64,000 nucleotides of DNA, from positions 471,501 through 535,500 of the forward strand of contig SMSO01000005.1 of the NCBI GenBank assembly GCA_004764695.1, given 5' to 3'. Made by a program: the position numbers and the translations under genes. Under the pieces are notes generated by a model. The model had not been told where the DNA came from, made no database searches, and worked only from the letters and a program-made list of their open reading frames with translations. Below, piece by piece: positions 10,504 through 20,782 of this stretch. The stretch is from Schizochytrium sp. TIO01. Its lineage: Eukaryota > Sar > Bigyra > Thraustochytrida > Thraustochytriidae. Within the stretch, counting starts at the first letter, position 1, and each line of letters starts with the position of its first letter.

Positions 10504-11017
10504 CTAACTCGTGATGTTGCACGATGCATCTGCAACCCTGGCGCCATCTTCTTTCCATGGTTTCCCTCCATCCCAGTCCACAGGCACCAATCCATTCTCC
10601 TTCGCCAATGTCGCTTCCCAAATGTGTCCGTGCCACTCACTCTTTTCAAAATACTCCGCCACGCTCTCCACCTAAGCCATCCACATTTGTAGGAACGTGC
10701 ACCATCAGTCGAACTAAGCACCCTCTGGCGCCTCCAACAATCCTCACGCAAACTAAACCCCCCAAACCAAGTTGCCCAAGCGTCAACCAAGGTTGTTCTA
10801 TCGCTGCATCGGCGGAATCCAATCCAATTCACCTCCATTATCGATTCTTCATCAAAGCTGTTATCATGATACCAGAGTGACAATCGTGGCTCCTGCAAGC
10901 ACTCCAACGCGAGCTTGAACTTCAACCCGGACTCCAAAGCACTGCCTCCTGCAAGTGCGACGCGAGTCAGTGATTAGATTAGATACCTTCTACTTCATCA
11001 AGATTGCCAGCATGCAT
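10504..11017 (-). CDS. Small three-exon hypothetical protein
   Basis: Predicted by hand from splice signals and frame. Exon 1 is 11017-10987 (ATG, starting MHAGNLDEVE), exon 2 is 10948-10722, exon 3 is 10671-10504 (TAG). Intron 1 (38 bp) runs gtatct...cacttgcag with a ctaatc branch-like site. Intron 2 (50 bp) runs gtgctt...ggcttag. Phases agree at both junctions, giving 141 residues, hydrophilic and tryptophan-rich (EYFEKSEWHGHIWEATLAKE, then VPVDWDGGKPWKEDGA). Exon 2 also stays open into intron 2, so an unspliced 157-residue frame exists, but its C-terminal part is Arg/Trp-rich and looks artificial. I do not recognise the family. Transcript data would decide the structure. Confidence 0.45.
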
Positions 11018-12957
11018 TGGCGACGATATTCTTCATCCTGAAGGCACTTCCTTTCGCGTGAGAAACACGAATCAAGTCCATGCGCGAGTCCGTTTCATAC
11101 AAGTCTGTCATGCCCTCATTCCTTCTACTCCCGCCTTAGGCCCCTTCTAGCGACGAGATTGCACTGGTCCCCACCAGCAACCGCTCTCCCAGTGTTGTTC
11201 CCTCCCTTCCCCTCTACGCTTTTTATATCCCCCTCTGCTGCAGGGGGGCTTCAGGTCATACGATTTGAATTTCTCTGCGAAGCTTTCCCTCCTATCCCAC
11301 TGCCACCCCTCCACTGACCGCGCCCCATTCACCTTTTACCTTCCAGTGCCTAGTGACGGTTGCCTCTCACGTCACTGGGAACTTCTCCAGTTTCCTTGAG
11401 AGGACGTTCATAACTGGAGCTCCTCACATAAGAGGGGGCCTCCATTCGCGCCTCCGTCTCCCTGGCTGGCAGGCTCCTATTGGTCCCCTAGCTGGTCCTA
11501 CTCGATACAGAAATAAGCAGCGGAGCGGCAGTTAGGCGGCGGCATCCATATCCCTAACTAATAACAAGCAGCGCCGTGGTCGTTAGGTCGCCCGCGCCGC
11601 CTCGCTTCGCCGCTTCTCCTCGCCGCTTCGCTGCCTCTGTTGCTCGCTGCGCCGAGCCTGCTGCTGGCCGCCCTGTGCTGCCTCGCCGCCGCCTGCTCGC
11701 CTCCCCTCCAGCCTGCTGGCTAGCTCTGCGGCGGCCTCTCGTCTCCTCGGTCTCGAGCTCCACGGTGGTTGTCGGCCATCGTTAGGCCAAACAAAGGCAA
11801 GCTGCCCTGGTAGGAGCTACTTAGCAGGGACTAGCCCCCGGCTAACGACCGCCTCTCGAGGAGTTCGTTAGGCGCACCTCCTACAGTTTGGGGTAGCTGG
11901 TGCTAGTGTCCGCGCCCATAACGACGGATACGCCAGAGCTCCTTAGGACTCCCTATAGCCCTTGTTGCTCCTGGATCCTACTGTTTTGGGTAGTGGGGGG
12001 TAGGAGAGAAGATACTTCACTTCTGCTCAAAATCACTCTTAATTCTTTCTCCGTCTGTTAGAAAGAGCCCCTTTATAAATTGCTATATAAAGGTCCAATA
12101 TCTGAGACATCAAAAGAACAGAGACGAGGGATTCTGGGCCTGCGTGTGCTAGAGTATTGTGTAGTTAAGCTCAGCCGCTGGTGACTTCGCCAAAAAGCGT
12201 GTGGCGGGACTCGCTCGCTTCGATTGAGCTTTGAAGAGGAAAGCAGCCGCCAAAGACGCGACAGCAGCCTCACGAAGCTCTCTCTCCGGTAGGTCTGTTT
12301 TTTCGACCTGCAGCGCTGCTTCATCCAGTCCATCCTCTTGGCTTGCTTGAATTGTTTGCTTGGCGTTCTGCTTGGCGTTCTCTTTCATAGGTGTTCTTTG
12401 TATCTGGGCTATCTTTTATTCGTAGCTAGGGTCCCGTTCTTTCTTTCTGTTAGGATTATAGAAGGAGAGAGAAAGAATAAGAAACAAGAAGTAAGACAAG
12501 ACAGTAAGACAGACCTCGAAGAGGAGGCGCCAACGTTCACGTGAACGTTGGCGAGCTCGCTTTGGGAGACAGGGCGCCTGCGTCTGGCAGGGTAACTCGA
12601 CCGGTCCCACGCATACCGGGATCGTCCCTATCATCAGGTTTCTACCGGTCTTCTAGTTTGCCAAGCATCGCATCGCAGACCGTTGGCTCACCATCAATCA
12701 ACTTGACTTACTCACTAAATCAAATCCATCCATCAGCCTGACTTTCAAGTTTACTACGCTGCACCGCACGTTGTGCTTCGCTCCGTGTTCTCAGAGGATC
12801 GCGGAGCTATTTGGAGGTAGGAGAAGACATTGCGTGGAAAGGGCTAAGTTAGCTAGCTAAGGTGATTGATTTCGGTTGATTGCAATTTATTGATTGTCAG
12901 TTATTCGAAATTTGTGATTGCCAACAGCTTGCTTGGAGATTGAGTGATCTGCCAAAG
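11018..12957. other. Intergenic, 1.9 kb: divergent promoter region upstream of the Myb-CXC gene
   Basis: No firm gene. 11540-11790 is very GC-rich with repeated cgccgc / gctgct words; open frames there on both strands are low-complexity. A 79-codon ATG frame on the minus strand at 12149-12388 (Ala/Lys-rich, LREAAVASLAAAF) could be a small gene, but nothing supports it beyond length. The perfect palindrome at 12528-12553 is listed separately. The last 350 bp before the Myb-CXC ATG are probably promoter and 5' leader. Confidence 0.5.
12528..12553. promoter_or_regulatory. 26-bp perfect palindrome with a CACGTG core, upstream of the Myb-CXC gene
   Basis: The dyad is exact over 26 bases and centred on CACGTG (an E-box/G-box). 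On each side lies AACGTT, then gcgcc/ggcg-type ends. It sits about 405 bp before the Myb-CXC ATG. A perfect dyad of this length is unlikely by chance and suggests a binding site for a dimeric bHLH or bZIP factor, or a cruciform. Which gene it serves is inference. Confidence 0.6.
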
Positions 12958-15900
12958 ATGTCGGCGAGCGAGAACAGCAATGGGTGGGAAGCTCGCGAGA
13001 GGCTGAGCAGCTTTGCAGCCATTGCGTCGCAGACACCGCCAATTGAAACAAGCAGCATGAACGCGAGGCTCAGGTCTGACCTCTCACCATTCATGGCGAC
13101 GAACCAGGCTTTCGTGAATTCGCCACTCTTCTCAGAGGGTCAACCAATGTCGCCTCTGTGTATGATTAGACACTCACGCTCACCTGGCACGAGCCTACGC
13201 AGGAACCTCGCAAGATCCAATGCCCTACAAAGCATCACACGCGCAGAGTCATCGTCATCCTCGAATTTAGGTGATGGTAGCGAAGACCTGAAGTCATCAT
13301 CTGCCAACGCAAGGCGGGCTTCCTCAGAGTCTGAAAATGATGCCGACGATGGCAATGCATCTTCGGACCGCCAAGGACGGAAAACCAAAGTCCGGCGCAT
13401 ATCAGGACACGGCGCTAGCGCAAGCTCACAGCCCTCGGGCGCGTCATCCTCCGCAGCGGTGCCAACGGCGAGTGCTGCGACTGCAAATCCCCATGGTACA
13501 CGGGGGTCTATGAAGTCAAAACAACGTGCTAGCGGGAAATCCTCAAGCAAAAATCCATCGGGTGCCACCTATGATATCCCGGCTGCTCCACGAACGACAA
13601 ATGGCCCTCGCACAAAGTCCCTCAAGAACATGGTTACTAACATGGCAGAATCAGGCCGGCGATCCCAAAACCGCGGTCAGTGGACACCTGAGGAAGACAA
13701 ACGCCTTATTGCATTGGTACGTGAGAATGGCGCAAACGGCTGGACGCAGATCGCAGCTGATTTAAATACAGGTCGAAATGGTCGACAGTGCCGTGAGCGA
13801 TGGTCAAACCAGATTAATCCGAATCTTGTGCGAGCCAAGTGGTCTAAGGAAGAGGATGAGGTGATCCTGCGAGCGCATAGCGAGGTAGGTAACCGCTGGG
13901 CAACGATTGCAAAACTTTTGCCGGGTCGCACGGACAACATGGTTAAGAACCGATTCAATGGATCGCTGCTGCCGAAACAAGTTCGCAAAGCGCGCGAGAG
14001 CGGAGAGGAGCCTACAATTTTAAAGAAGTCCAAAGAGCCTGTACCAAGGAACCCTGATCGTAAAAAGAAAATAGAGTTCTCAGACGAAACATTGGCATTG
14101 GCAAACCAGCTTCAGGAAATGGAAAGATCAGCGCCGCTGCTCAAAGCTTCCACTCGTGGCTTGCCACCATCCGGTGGTAGCGGATCAAATTTGAACTCCG
14201 GTTCTCCATCGGCAGATTCTGATGATGGAAATGATGGTCATCTGACACGTACTGCTTCTGGATCATCTGCAGGAGTGTCTTCGATCACCAGTAGCAATGC
14301 TGGAAAGCTTCCCAAATCCGACGCTCCAATTTCAGCTCCCATTCGGAGGCCTGCCGTACCTTCTTGTGTTCCAGGTAGCATGGCGCAACCTACGAGCACC
14401 AGCAAGCCTAAGCCACGAGTTGGAGGCTCTGCCTTCAGTACCGCCTCGATTAACAGCAGCGGGAGGTCAAGCAGTAGCAGCAGCAGCAGTGATCGGTCGG
14501 AAAGTGCAGGTCCTAAGCGAGGAATTAAGCGCCGGCCGACGAAACAGCACTCTGATAGCATGACATCCGACATGGCCTACAACGATGATGTAATGTCAAG
14601 AGTTACCAAGGAGCTCCCAAATACTAGCAGCGCCGCGTACAACCCTGCAAGCTTTTTCTTTGACAGCAGGAGCACTGTGAATGATTTGGAGACCCCTAAG
14701 TCGCCACCTGAACGTTTCTCTGGGCTCTTCAACGCCAGCCCCGGTAGCCTTGCTAATGCAACACCAGGTCAAACGTTTGGACTTGATATGTCAGAGACTT
14801 TTGTTGGCAGTAGTCGTGAGCTCTTCAAGGGCAATAATGATGTTCCTCCGTCTCCCATGATTAATTTCAATTTGTTTGCTTCTCCCGTCATAAAAGTCAG
14901 CGAGAGTCCTGCTCCGACTCAACAGATGCTGCGTGAGAACATAACAAACATGCCAGCCAAGCGTCGTTTGAATTTGCTTTTCGCCGACAACATGGATGCG
15001 ATAGCCGACTCAGATAAGTCTAAACGATTGGTTCCTGGTCAGCAAAGTCCGGCTCCAGACGACCCTTTTTCAAGAAGCTCACTTAGTACCCCACGTGCTA
15101 GCTCGAGTCGTGAATTCGCTTCTACGCCCATGACAGTTTCATCTGATTTTGAGAATGTTTTTCTCAACAGCCTAGCGAAGGGTGGTGACATGGAGGATTT
15201 TATCCACCAACTCGCTCTTAGTTCTGTGAAACGAAGCCCTAATGGACCAGATGCAATGAAGGGTCTTCGTGATCCATCAGGCGTGCGCCGAGCTTTGGAT
15301 GGGTCTTCTCCTGAAGCAACACCTTTGAGTAAGTTTGGAAAAGATACTCCTCAAGAATTGGCAAAATTGCGCTCTCACAAGCTTGATTTACTAAGCTCTC
15401 CTAGTAAAACGGCCATCAGCAGTAACAACACTGGAAACACCTTGAGCCAATTAGCTAATTCCTCATTCCTCAACGGACCTGTGCGCCTTGGAGAATCACG
15501 ATACTCCAAAGTCACATCAACCGGATCTACTAGTGGAAACCCGGGAAACGGGTATGAGGCGGGTTCTCAGGATCAACACTTGAATGCTTTTACCGCTTTG
15601 AAGTCAGAAGACGTCGAGCATCCTTCGAAGAAGCTTCAAGTGCTGGAGCCCGCCGCACAGTCAATTCACTCTCCAAACAATGACGAAGATCATGACGATA
15701 ACAAGATCAACAAAAATCATGATCATGACAACGAAGATCATGATGAGGACGATGAAAAAAAGTCCGATCGCCCCGGTTCAAGCCAACTGACCGATGACGC
15801 CGGGGCCGCTGAAACTTGCTCTCGGTCAAGTGCGTCAAGTCCAGAACCTTTGGACTCTACGCATACAGGCAAGGAAGTTTGGGAGGTCAGCAATGACCTT

Positions 15901-16383
15901 CCGTGCAAATGCCGTCGTTCTAAGTGCCTCAAACTCTATTGCACTTGTTTCGCTGGTGAAATGCATTGTGGTGATTTATGTCTTTGCTTAAATTGCTCCA
16001 ATCGTCCAAACAATGACCGCTGGAGGAAGGCCGCGCAGTTTGCTTCGGAGAAGAAAGTCTCAGAAGCTTCTCCTATTCAGTGCCGCTGCCGCAACTCTCA
16101 GTGCTTAAAGAAATACTGCGATTGTTTTCGTGCCTCAGTTAAGTGTGGTTCTATCTGCAAATGCACAGATTGCCACAATACTGAGGCAGGCCAGCACCTG
16201 CTTGATCGCACGGATGCAGCATCACTGGAGTCGTCCTGTACTGAAGACTCAAATAGCCGTGAAGCGTTGGAATCCTTCCGTAAACAAACAACCCCGCTCA
16301 GCGCAGATCGGGATTTCGCCACGAAGAATCTTGCCATGCTGGCTTATGAAAGTCCTCGCGGTACGGCGATGACGGGCATTTGA
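12958..16383 (+). CDS. Two-repeat Myb plus two-repeat CXC (tesmin/LIN54-type) transcription factor
   Basis: The reading frame opens at 12880 with a TTG; the first ATG is at 12958, giving 1141 residues. A Ser-rich N-terminus leads to two Myb repeats at about 236-341: GQWTPEEDKRLIALV with Trp 242, 262 and 282, and AKWSKEEDEVILRA ending in NMVKNRFNG. A long Ser/Pro-rich linker and a D/H/N-rich acidic stretch (about 905-935) follow. The C-terminus has two CXC repeats starting at Cys983 (CKCRRSKCLKLYCTCF) and Cys1042 (CRCRNSQCLKKYCDCF). Tyr994 and Tyr1053 match the tyrosines that LIN54 inserts into the DNA minor groove. In animals Myb and LIN54 are separate subunits that meet on MuvB complexes at cell-cycle genes; here both DNA-binding modules are on one chain. 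A nuclear regulator, possibly of cell-cycle genes, is inferred. Many SP/TP sites in the linker could be CDK targets. Confidence 0.92.
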   Translation: MSASENSNGWEARERLSSFAAIASQTPPIETSSMNARLRSDLSPFMATNQAFVNSPLFSEGQPMSPLCMIRHSRSPGTSLRRNLARSNALQSITRAESSSSSNLGDGSEDLKSSSANARRASSESENDADDGNASSDRQGRKTKVRRISGHGASASSQPSGASSSAAVPTASAATANPHGTRGSMKSKQRASGKSSSKNPSGATYDIPAAPRTTNGPRTKSLKNMVTNMAESGRRSQNRGQWTPEEDKRLIALVRENGANGWTQIAADLNTGRNGRQCRERWSNQINPNLVRAKWSKEEDEVILRAHSEVGNRWATIAKLLPGRTDNMVKNRFNGSLLPKQVRKARESGEEPTILKKSKEPVPRNPDRKKKIEFSDETLALANQLQEMERSAPLLKASTRGLPPSGGSGSNLNSGSPSADSDDGNDGHLTRTASGSSAGVSSITSSNAGKLPKSDAPISAPIRRPAVPSCVPGSMAQPTSTSKPKPRVGGSAFSTASINSSGRSSSSSSSSDRSESAGPKRGIKRRPTKQHSDSMTSDMAYNDDVMSRVTKELPNTSSAAYNPASFFFDSRSTVNDLETPKSPPERFSGLFNASPGSLANATPGQTFGLDMSETFVGSSRELFKGNNDVPPSPMINFNLFASPVIKVSESPAPTQQMLRENITNMPAKRRLNLLFADNMDAIADSDKSKRLVPGQQSPAPDDPFSRSSLSTPRASSSREFASTPMTVSSDFENVFLNSLAKGGDMEDFIHQLALSSVKRSPNGPDAMKGLRDPSGVRRALDGSSPEATPLSKFGKDTPQELAKLRSHKLDLLSSPSKTAISSNNTGNTLSQLANSSFLNGPVRLGESRYSKVTSTGSTSGNPGNGYEAGSQDQHLNAFTALKSEDVEHPSKKLQVLEPAAQSIHSPNNDEDHDDNKINKNHDHDNEDHDEDDEKKSDRPGSSQLTDDAGAAETCSRSSASSPEPLDSTHTGKEVWEVSNDLPCKCRRSKCLKLYCTCFAGEMHCGDLCLCLNCSNRPNNDRWRKAAQFASEKKVSEASPIQCRCRNSQCLKKYCDCFRASVKCGSICKCTDCHNTEAGQHLLDRTDAASLESSCTEDSNSREALESFRKQTTPLSADRDFATKNLAMLAYESPRGTAMTGI

Positions 16384-17363
16384 AAATCATTCTTGGCCTA
16401 TGTAACAAAACTTTTGAAGAAAAGTCGCAAATATGTCCCCTTTTCTTTCTATGAATGTGCATCTACTTTTCTCTCATCCTTTCTTCTTACTGTACTCCCC
16501 TTCTCAATGTTTTGTCAGCGAAAGTAGGACTTGCACTTTGTCTTTGTTGCAACTTGTCGAAACACTTCACAAGAAAATACTCTGCTTGCTTCCTCTGTAG
16601 CGAATAGAGGAGTCTCATGTGTGGCATTTCAGTCAATCGGCAATTTCTTCTTTTCTCATTTCATTGAGGCGCTCGCCGCCAAAAGGAGAGCATCAGCATT
16701 ATTTCAGACGCTACATCTACTCCATAACACCTAAATGTCCCTGCACCAGAAAAAAAAAAAAAAAAAAAAAAGAAGCGAAGGAAAGAGACAATTCAACTCC
16801 ACCTGCTCTGATACGATTCGCTGACCTGCACTACATCACTTCGTTTTATGACTCACGCATGACACAGTCAAATAGCTCTACGAAAAACTATCTGGCTTGT
16901 GTATCGTTTGCATGTGAATCAAAGTTAACCCCCCTTTTGGTCCTTCCATCACATCTTTTCCGTATTTCTTTAAATCTGGTAACTGATCCTGTTTTGTTTA
17001 TATAATTTTTCAAGTTCCTGATGTCGTTGACTACCTTTAATTACTCTATTACGAGGGGTGTCTATGTAAACTTTCAGCTGGAGAGGCGAAATTATGGCAG
17101 CCGACTAACGCCGTTTCCAGATTATTTTGCTTTAACGGCCAGAAGCTCCACTGTTGTCCTCTCTGGAGTATATATATAGGCGCTGTATGTATAGTATGTG
17201 GAAATATTTTGCTAAACAAATGAAGCTGATTATTTTTTAAAAGAAAAATATTGAAATGGGAGATATCGCTTAAGTAAATACCTCTTACTATTCTATTGCA
17301 AATATGAATTAAATCATTCTGAGTTTAAAATGGCAATTACAGCAAAACATCGGGACGATCTAA
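16384..17363. other. Intergenic between convergent genes, 1 kb
   Basis: 3' flanks of the Myb-CXC gene and of the minus-strand gene ending at 17364. It contains a 22-base A run at 16750-16771 and T/C-rich tracts. No gene seen. Confidence 0.6.
16750..16771. repeat. Homopolymer A run (22 bases)
   Basis: Uninterrupted A22 about 370 bp past the Myb-CXC stop. It may be a replication-slippage tract; there are no target-site duplications around it that would mark a retrocopy. Confidence 0.9.
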
Positions 17364-18245
17364 TCACCACGACTGCCAAGGTGCAGGTTCTCTAACATTC
17401 AAAAGGATGAACTTTTTGCCTGACTGCCGGTTCTGCTTGGCAAAAAAGTAGGCCTTTACACCAGTAAAATGCTCCTCGCCCTTTCCAGCAATTGATGTTG
17501 AAACTGCGTGGCGGATCTCATCATAACCAGGCATGTCAGGATGAATAAATGTCGATTTACGACGGTCCTTATCATAAGCAAGCATAGGCTGAGGCGTTTC
17601 GGTAACAGGCATAGCAATCTGTACCTTTAAAATAGTAGCACCCGGGACATTGGCGGATACTGAAGGGTCATCGGTACTTGCGACAGTCTGGCGCATTTTG
17701 ATGATAGCTTGGTGTTCAAGCTTACCAGAGCGATCACCTGGTACATCAAGCTCTACAGGGATCCATCGTCCGTTGCTTAAGTCACCCCCCTGGCTTAAAG
17801 TAGAGTTTGTGTTAGGAGCTTTTGCGTGCACATGTGGTCGAGACGCGTCTCCTACAGTATACATTTGAATGACACCTGCGCGTTTGTTATCTTCCTCAAG
17901 TTGGCTTTGCAAAAGTCCATTCTTCTTCATAACTTTGCGAAGCTTTTGATCTTTTAGCTTACTGTATGGTCCACCGAGCTTCTGGATTTCCTTGAGAATC
18001 TTGTTAAAGCCAAACTCCGGGTGCTGAAATTTAATGCCCTTGATGTGCACAAGCAGCTCTTCAGTGTCGATACCATTCCCCGTTGCTACTGATGGTGGTG
18101 GCACTGCAGGTGACGAAGTTGATGTTGACATCTTGTCAGAGGATGCTGGTGTTGGCGCTGTTGCGATGGTTGGAGCTCCTTCCGTTACCTTGGGTTTCTC
18201 CTCTGCCGTGGCTTGCACGCCTGGATTTACCGTCTTCTCTGCCAT
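17364..18245 (-). CDS. Hypothetical protein with a small helical N-terminal domain
   Basis: 293 residues from the ATG at 18245. Residues 1-55 are Ala/Pro/Ser/Thr-rich and probably disordered. Residues about 57-110 form a predicted helical module (EELLVHIKGIKFQHPEFGFN, then KLKDQKLRKVMKKNGLL) built like small helix-turn-helix or protein-docking units in which a His-Pro-(E/D)-x-G turn joins two helices. The second half is mixed, with PGATILKVQIAMPV, RKSTFIHPDMPGYDEIRHAV and a well-structured end (FTGVKAYFFAKQN, then KFILLNVREPAPWQSW). No signal peptide or membrane segment. I do not recognise a named family. The compositionally ordinary C-terminal half suggests a conserved folded domain. Confidence 0.75.
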   Translation of the reverse strand: MAEKTVNPGVQATAEEKPKVTEGAPTIATAPTPASSDKMSTSTSSPAVPPPSVATGNGIDTEELLVHIKGIKFQHPEFGFNKILKEIQKLGGPYSKLKDQKLRKVMKKNGLLQSQLEEDNKRAGVIQMYTVGDASRPHVHAKAPNTNSTLSQGGDLSNGRWIPVELDVPGDRSGKLEHQAIIKMRQTVASTDDPSVSANVPGATILKVQIAMPVTETPQPMLAYDKDRRKSTFIHPDMPGYDEIRHAVSTSIAGKGEEHFTGVKAYFFAKQNRQSGKKFILLNVREPAPWQSW

Positions 18246-20782
18246 GCTTGCAAAGGTCTACCAACTCAACTTGTATGAGCAATCAATTTCAGCTCCAAGG
18301 AGACTTACTCGTACGATCAACACAACCAGGGCGTAATTGTCTCACCCCAAGACAATATAAAACGTGACTTGTGAGTGAAGGTTCTTGAAGTCTGCCTGCG
18401 CAACATGACTCATGCTAGCTAGAGACAATATCCATCAAGTCAGTATCGTCTCCGACTATATGGCGCTAACAGTAGGTAGTAACAATAACTACCTAGCTAG
18501 ATGGAGTAGCTGGAGCACTCACCTCTCACAAGTTTCCAGACGCTGGGTCAAGAGAAGTAGGGAATTATGATGGAGACCAAGTCAAGTCACTAGATTCACT
18601 TTGCTTTTTCCCATCGCCACTGCTTGGGCAATGCAGTATGATAGAGAGTCATTGAAATAAATAGGCATGCATCTTATAGCTTTACTAGGTAGATGTAAAC
18701 TTATGATGCGAATCTGGCAAAGTCGCTGTTGTACTTCTCTATGAAAGAGACTTTGTTGGACTATAACTCTCATCAAAGGGAAACGGAGCAGACGTGGGTT
18801 TTCACTCAAAAGCTTCGTTTAATCAAAAGACAGAATCGCGTGACATTTCGTTTCCAAGGCGCCAAGGATCTGCAATCTGCTATAGAGAGGTGCCCTACTT
18901 ATATACTACCTACCAAATTTATCGATTGCTACTGGGTACCACATATGTACGGTAGTATTACTAAGGATGTTCGTACAAGCTGCGAGTACTTTTCTTCTGC
19001 TTGGTTCTCAAATTAATCAGCCATTGAATACTCGCAAGCTGATACTCAGTGTTTCTGTTGCAGTATCTTGAAACTGGACTTCTATTGCCAAGGTGTCTCG
19101 CCAAGGGGGCTTGAACAGCGCTCCAAACATGCTGTTATTCAGTGGGCGAGAAAACAGCCAATGCTTTCTGTATCGTCTTCAGCAGCGACGTTTTGAGATG
19201 AAAGAGCTGAGTTTCTGGCTGCCGTCGGGATGTCAGCCCTGAAATCCCAACCGCTAATACTAGCTTCGTCTCATCTGGCAGCTGACATTAGCTATTTTAC
19301 TTTTCATCTTAATACCAGCACAATGCAGGTATTATTCGAGGGTTTATACTCAAGTAGTGACACCCAAAAGGCTTCCCTGCACACTCAATTCTCAAGGACT
19401 TATTGTATGATAGCCAGCTTAAACGCTGCTCGCTTCCGAGCTGTGTCACCACTATTCCAAGAATAAAAAACTAATTTTTAATTAAGCAAGAAGCACCCTA
19501 CCTGTACTCGATGCTTCACCCATATTCTCTTGTGCTCAGAAAAGCACATATCTATTCACTACCCTCTGCATTGACTCAAATATAGAGAGCCCAATCCAGT
19601 CCAAGCCTTCAAGTTCAACTTCGTACACGACAATCTCATCGAGTTCTTCTAAAACCAAAGCTCATCCGCAATCTCTCACGAGAGCTAATGGGGTAGGAAC
19701 GTAGTATCATCATGATAGTGCTAACCTAGAAACGTAATCTATCCGCAGTCCTATTGAGAATTCTTTCCTGCTTAGCCGCCACTTAAATCCACAAGACTAT
19801 GTAGTCCACATTCTTCTACTACTACCTAACAGCTTCCATGTTATTGTTTGCAGGCCTGTGCCCCATCAATCTGCACAACCCATTTTCCAATATTTGGTAA
19901 AAGAGGCGCTTCTCATGTGGATACCTTTACCTTTTCTGGCCGTGGCCTTCCATTTTCACAAGGCGGCCCAAAAAGAGGTCTAAAATGTGCGGCCGTGACG
20001 CCACGCATAACCCTACCCTGGAAAAGAGACCCAAGGCGACTGGCGATTTCACGCCTCGACAGGCAGGACCCGATCGATTCGCGCAAAGTCTGCAGGTAGG
20101 TGCCGCGACGACGCGCTGGGCGCTGCTGCATGGCGCAGCTGCGCAGCTGAGGCCTACGGCCTCGACCCCGCTTTCGCTAGCTTCACTCCACCACCGCTGA
20201 CACTCGGCATGTCGCGATGGCGTTGTGGATGGGAACACTCATTGCTGCCATGGCTTGAAACCAACTCAAACCAGTGCCGTTCAGGGGCTACTGCGAAGCT
20301 CAACAGCACAGTTCTACGTGCCTCCTGGGATCAGCGATACCGAGCTTGATACAAGGCCTACACAGTCTTTGTCATCATCACCCTTTGGCGCACGCGTTTA
20401 TCTGGCCATATGTTCACTCTTTAACTTGGCTTTTGGACCATACATTTACTTTCCATATAATGAATGGAAACAAAGAGATAACGAATAGTGACCACTGCAG
20501 AGGGAGGAGCTCAAGACCAGAACAACAACATCATTGTAGCAGCAGAATTGCATTACTGTAGTCGCTGCAACAAAGTTGGACGCTGTTGAGGCTATTGACT
20601 GATTGAGTGGGTGTAGAAGGCTGTGTACAGGACTGGTTGTTTCTCGCTGGATAGCAGCATATAAGAGCAATCCGTAGCGGCGATGGATTACAGCAAAAGA
20701 ATGTAAATACAGTGCATGAGAACGGAGGAACTGACTGAGTGATAATTTGTTTGTGATTGTACGTGAATGTTAAACAGAAACC
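18246..20782. other. Intergenic, 2.5 kb, between divergent genes, with coding-like fragments
   Basis: Upstream of the hypothetical gene (-) and of eS19 (+). No convincing gene model. The minus strand has open stretches that read well: a frame from 20238 to 19927, which would continue in the same frame past a TAA for about 30 codons, an ATG frame at 20131-19913, and a segment near 19650-19567 (ELDEIVVYEVELEGLDWIGL). Plus-strand frames such as the ATG frame 19230-19466 oppose some of these. Either a multi-exon minus-strand gene or decayed coding DNA is possible. Confidence 0.4.

Noticed and set aside
10464-10937. 157-codon unspliced minus-strand frame
   Set aside because: Its C-terminal half reads through a well-formed 50-bp intron and becomes Arg/Trp-rich; the spliced model is preferred.
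12149-12388. 79-codon Ala-rich minus-strand frame, faintly like the C-terminal helix of SWI3/SMARCC proteins
   Set aside because: The resemblance is a short Ala/Lys pattern only; no neighbouring exon of such a gene is present.
12880-12957. Upstream 26 codons of the Myb-CXC frame
   Set aside because: The frame opens at TTG; the first ATG is 12958, and the extra residues look like leader sequence.
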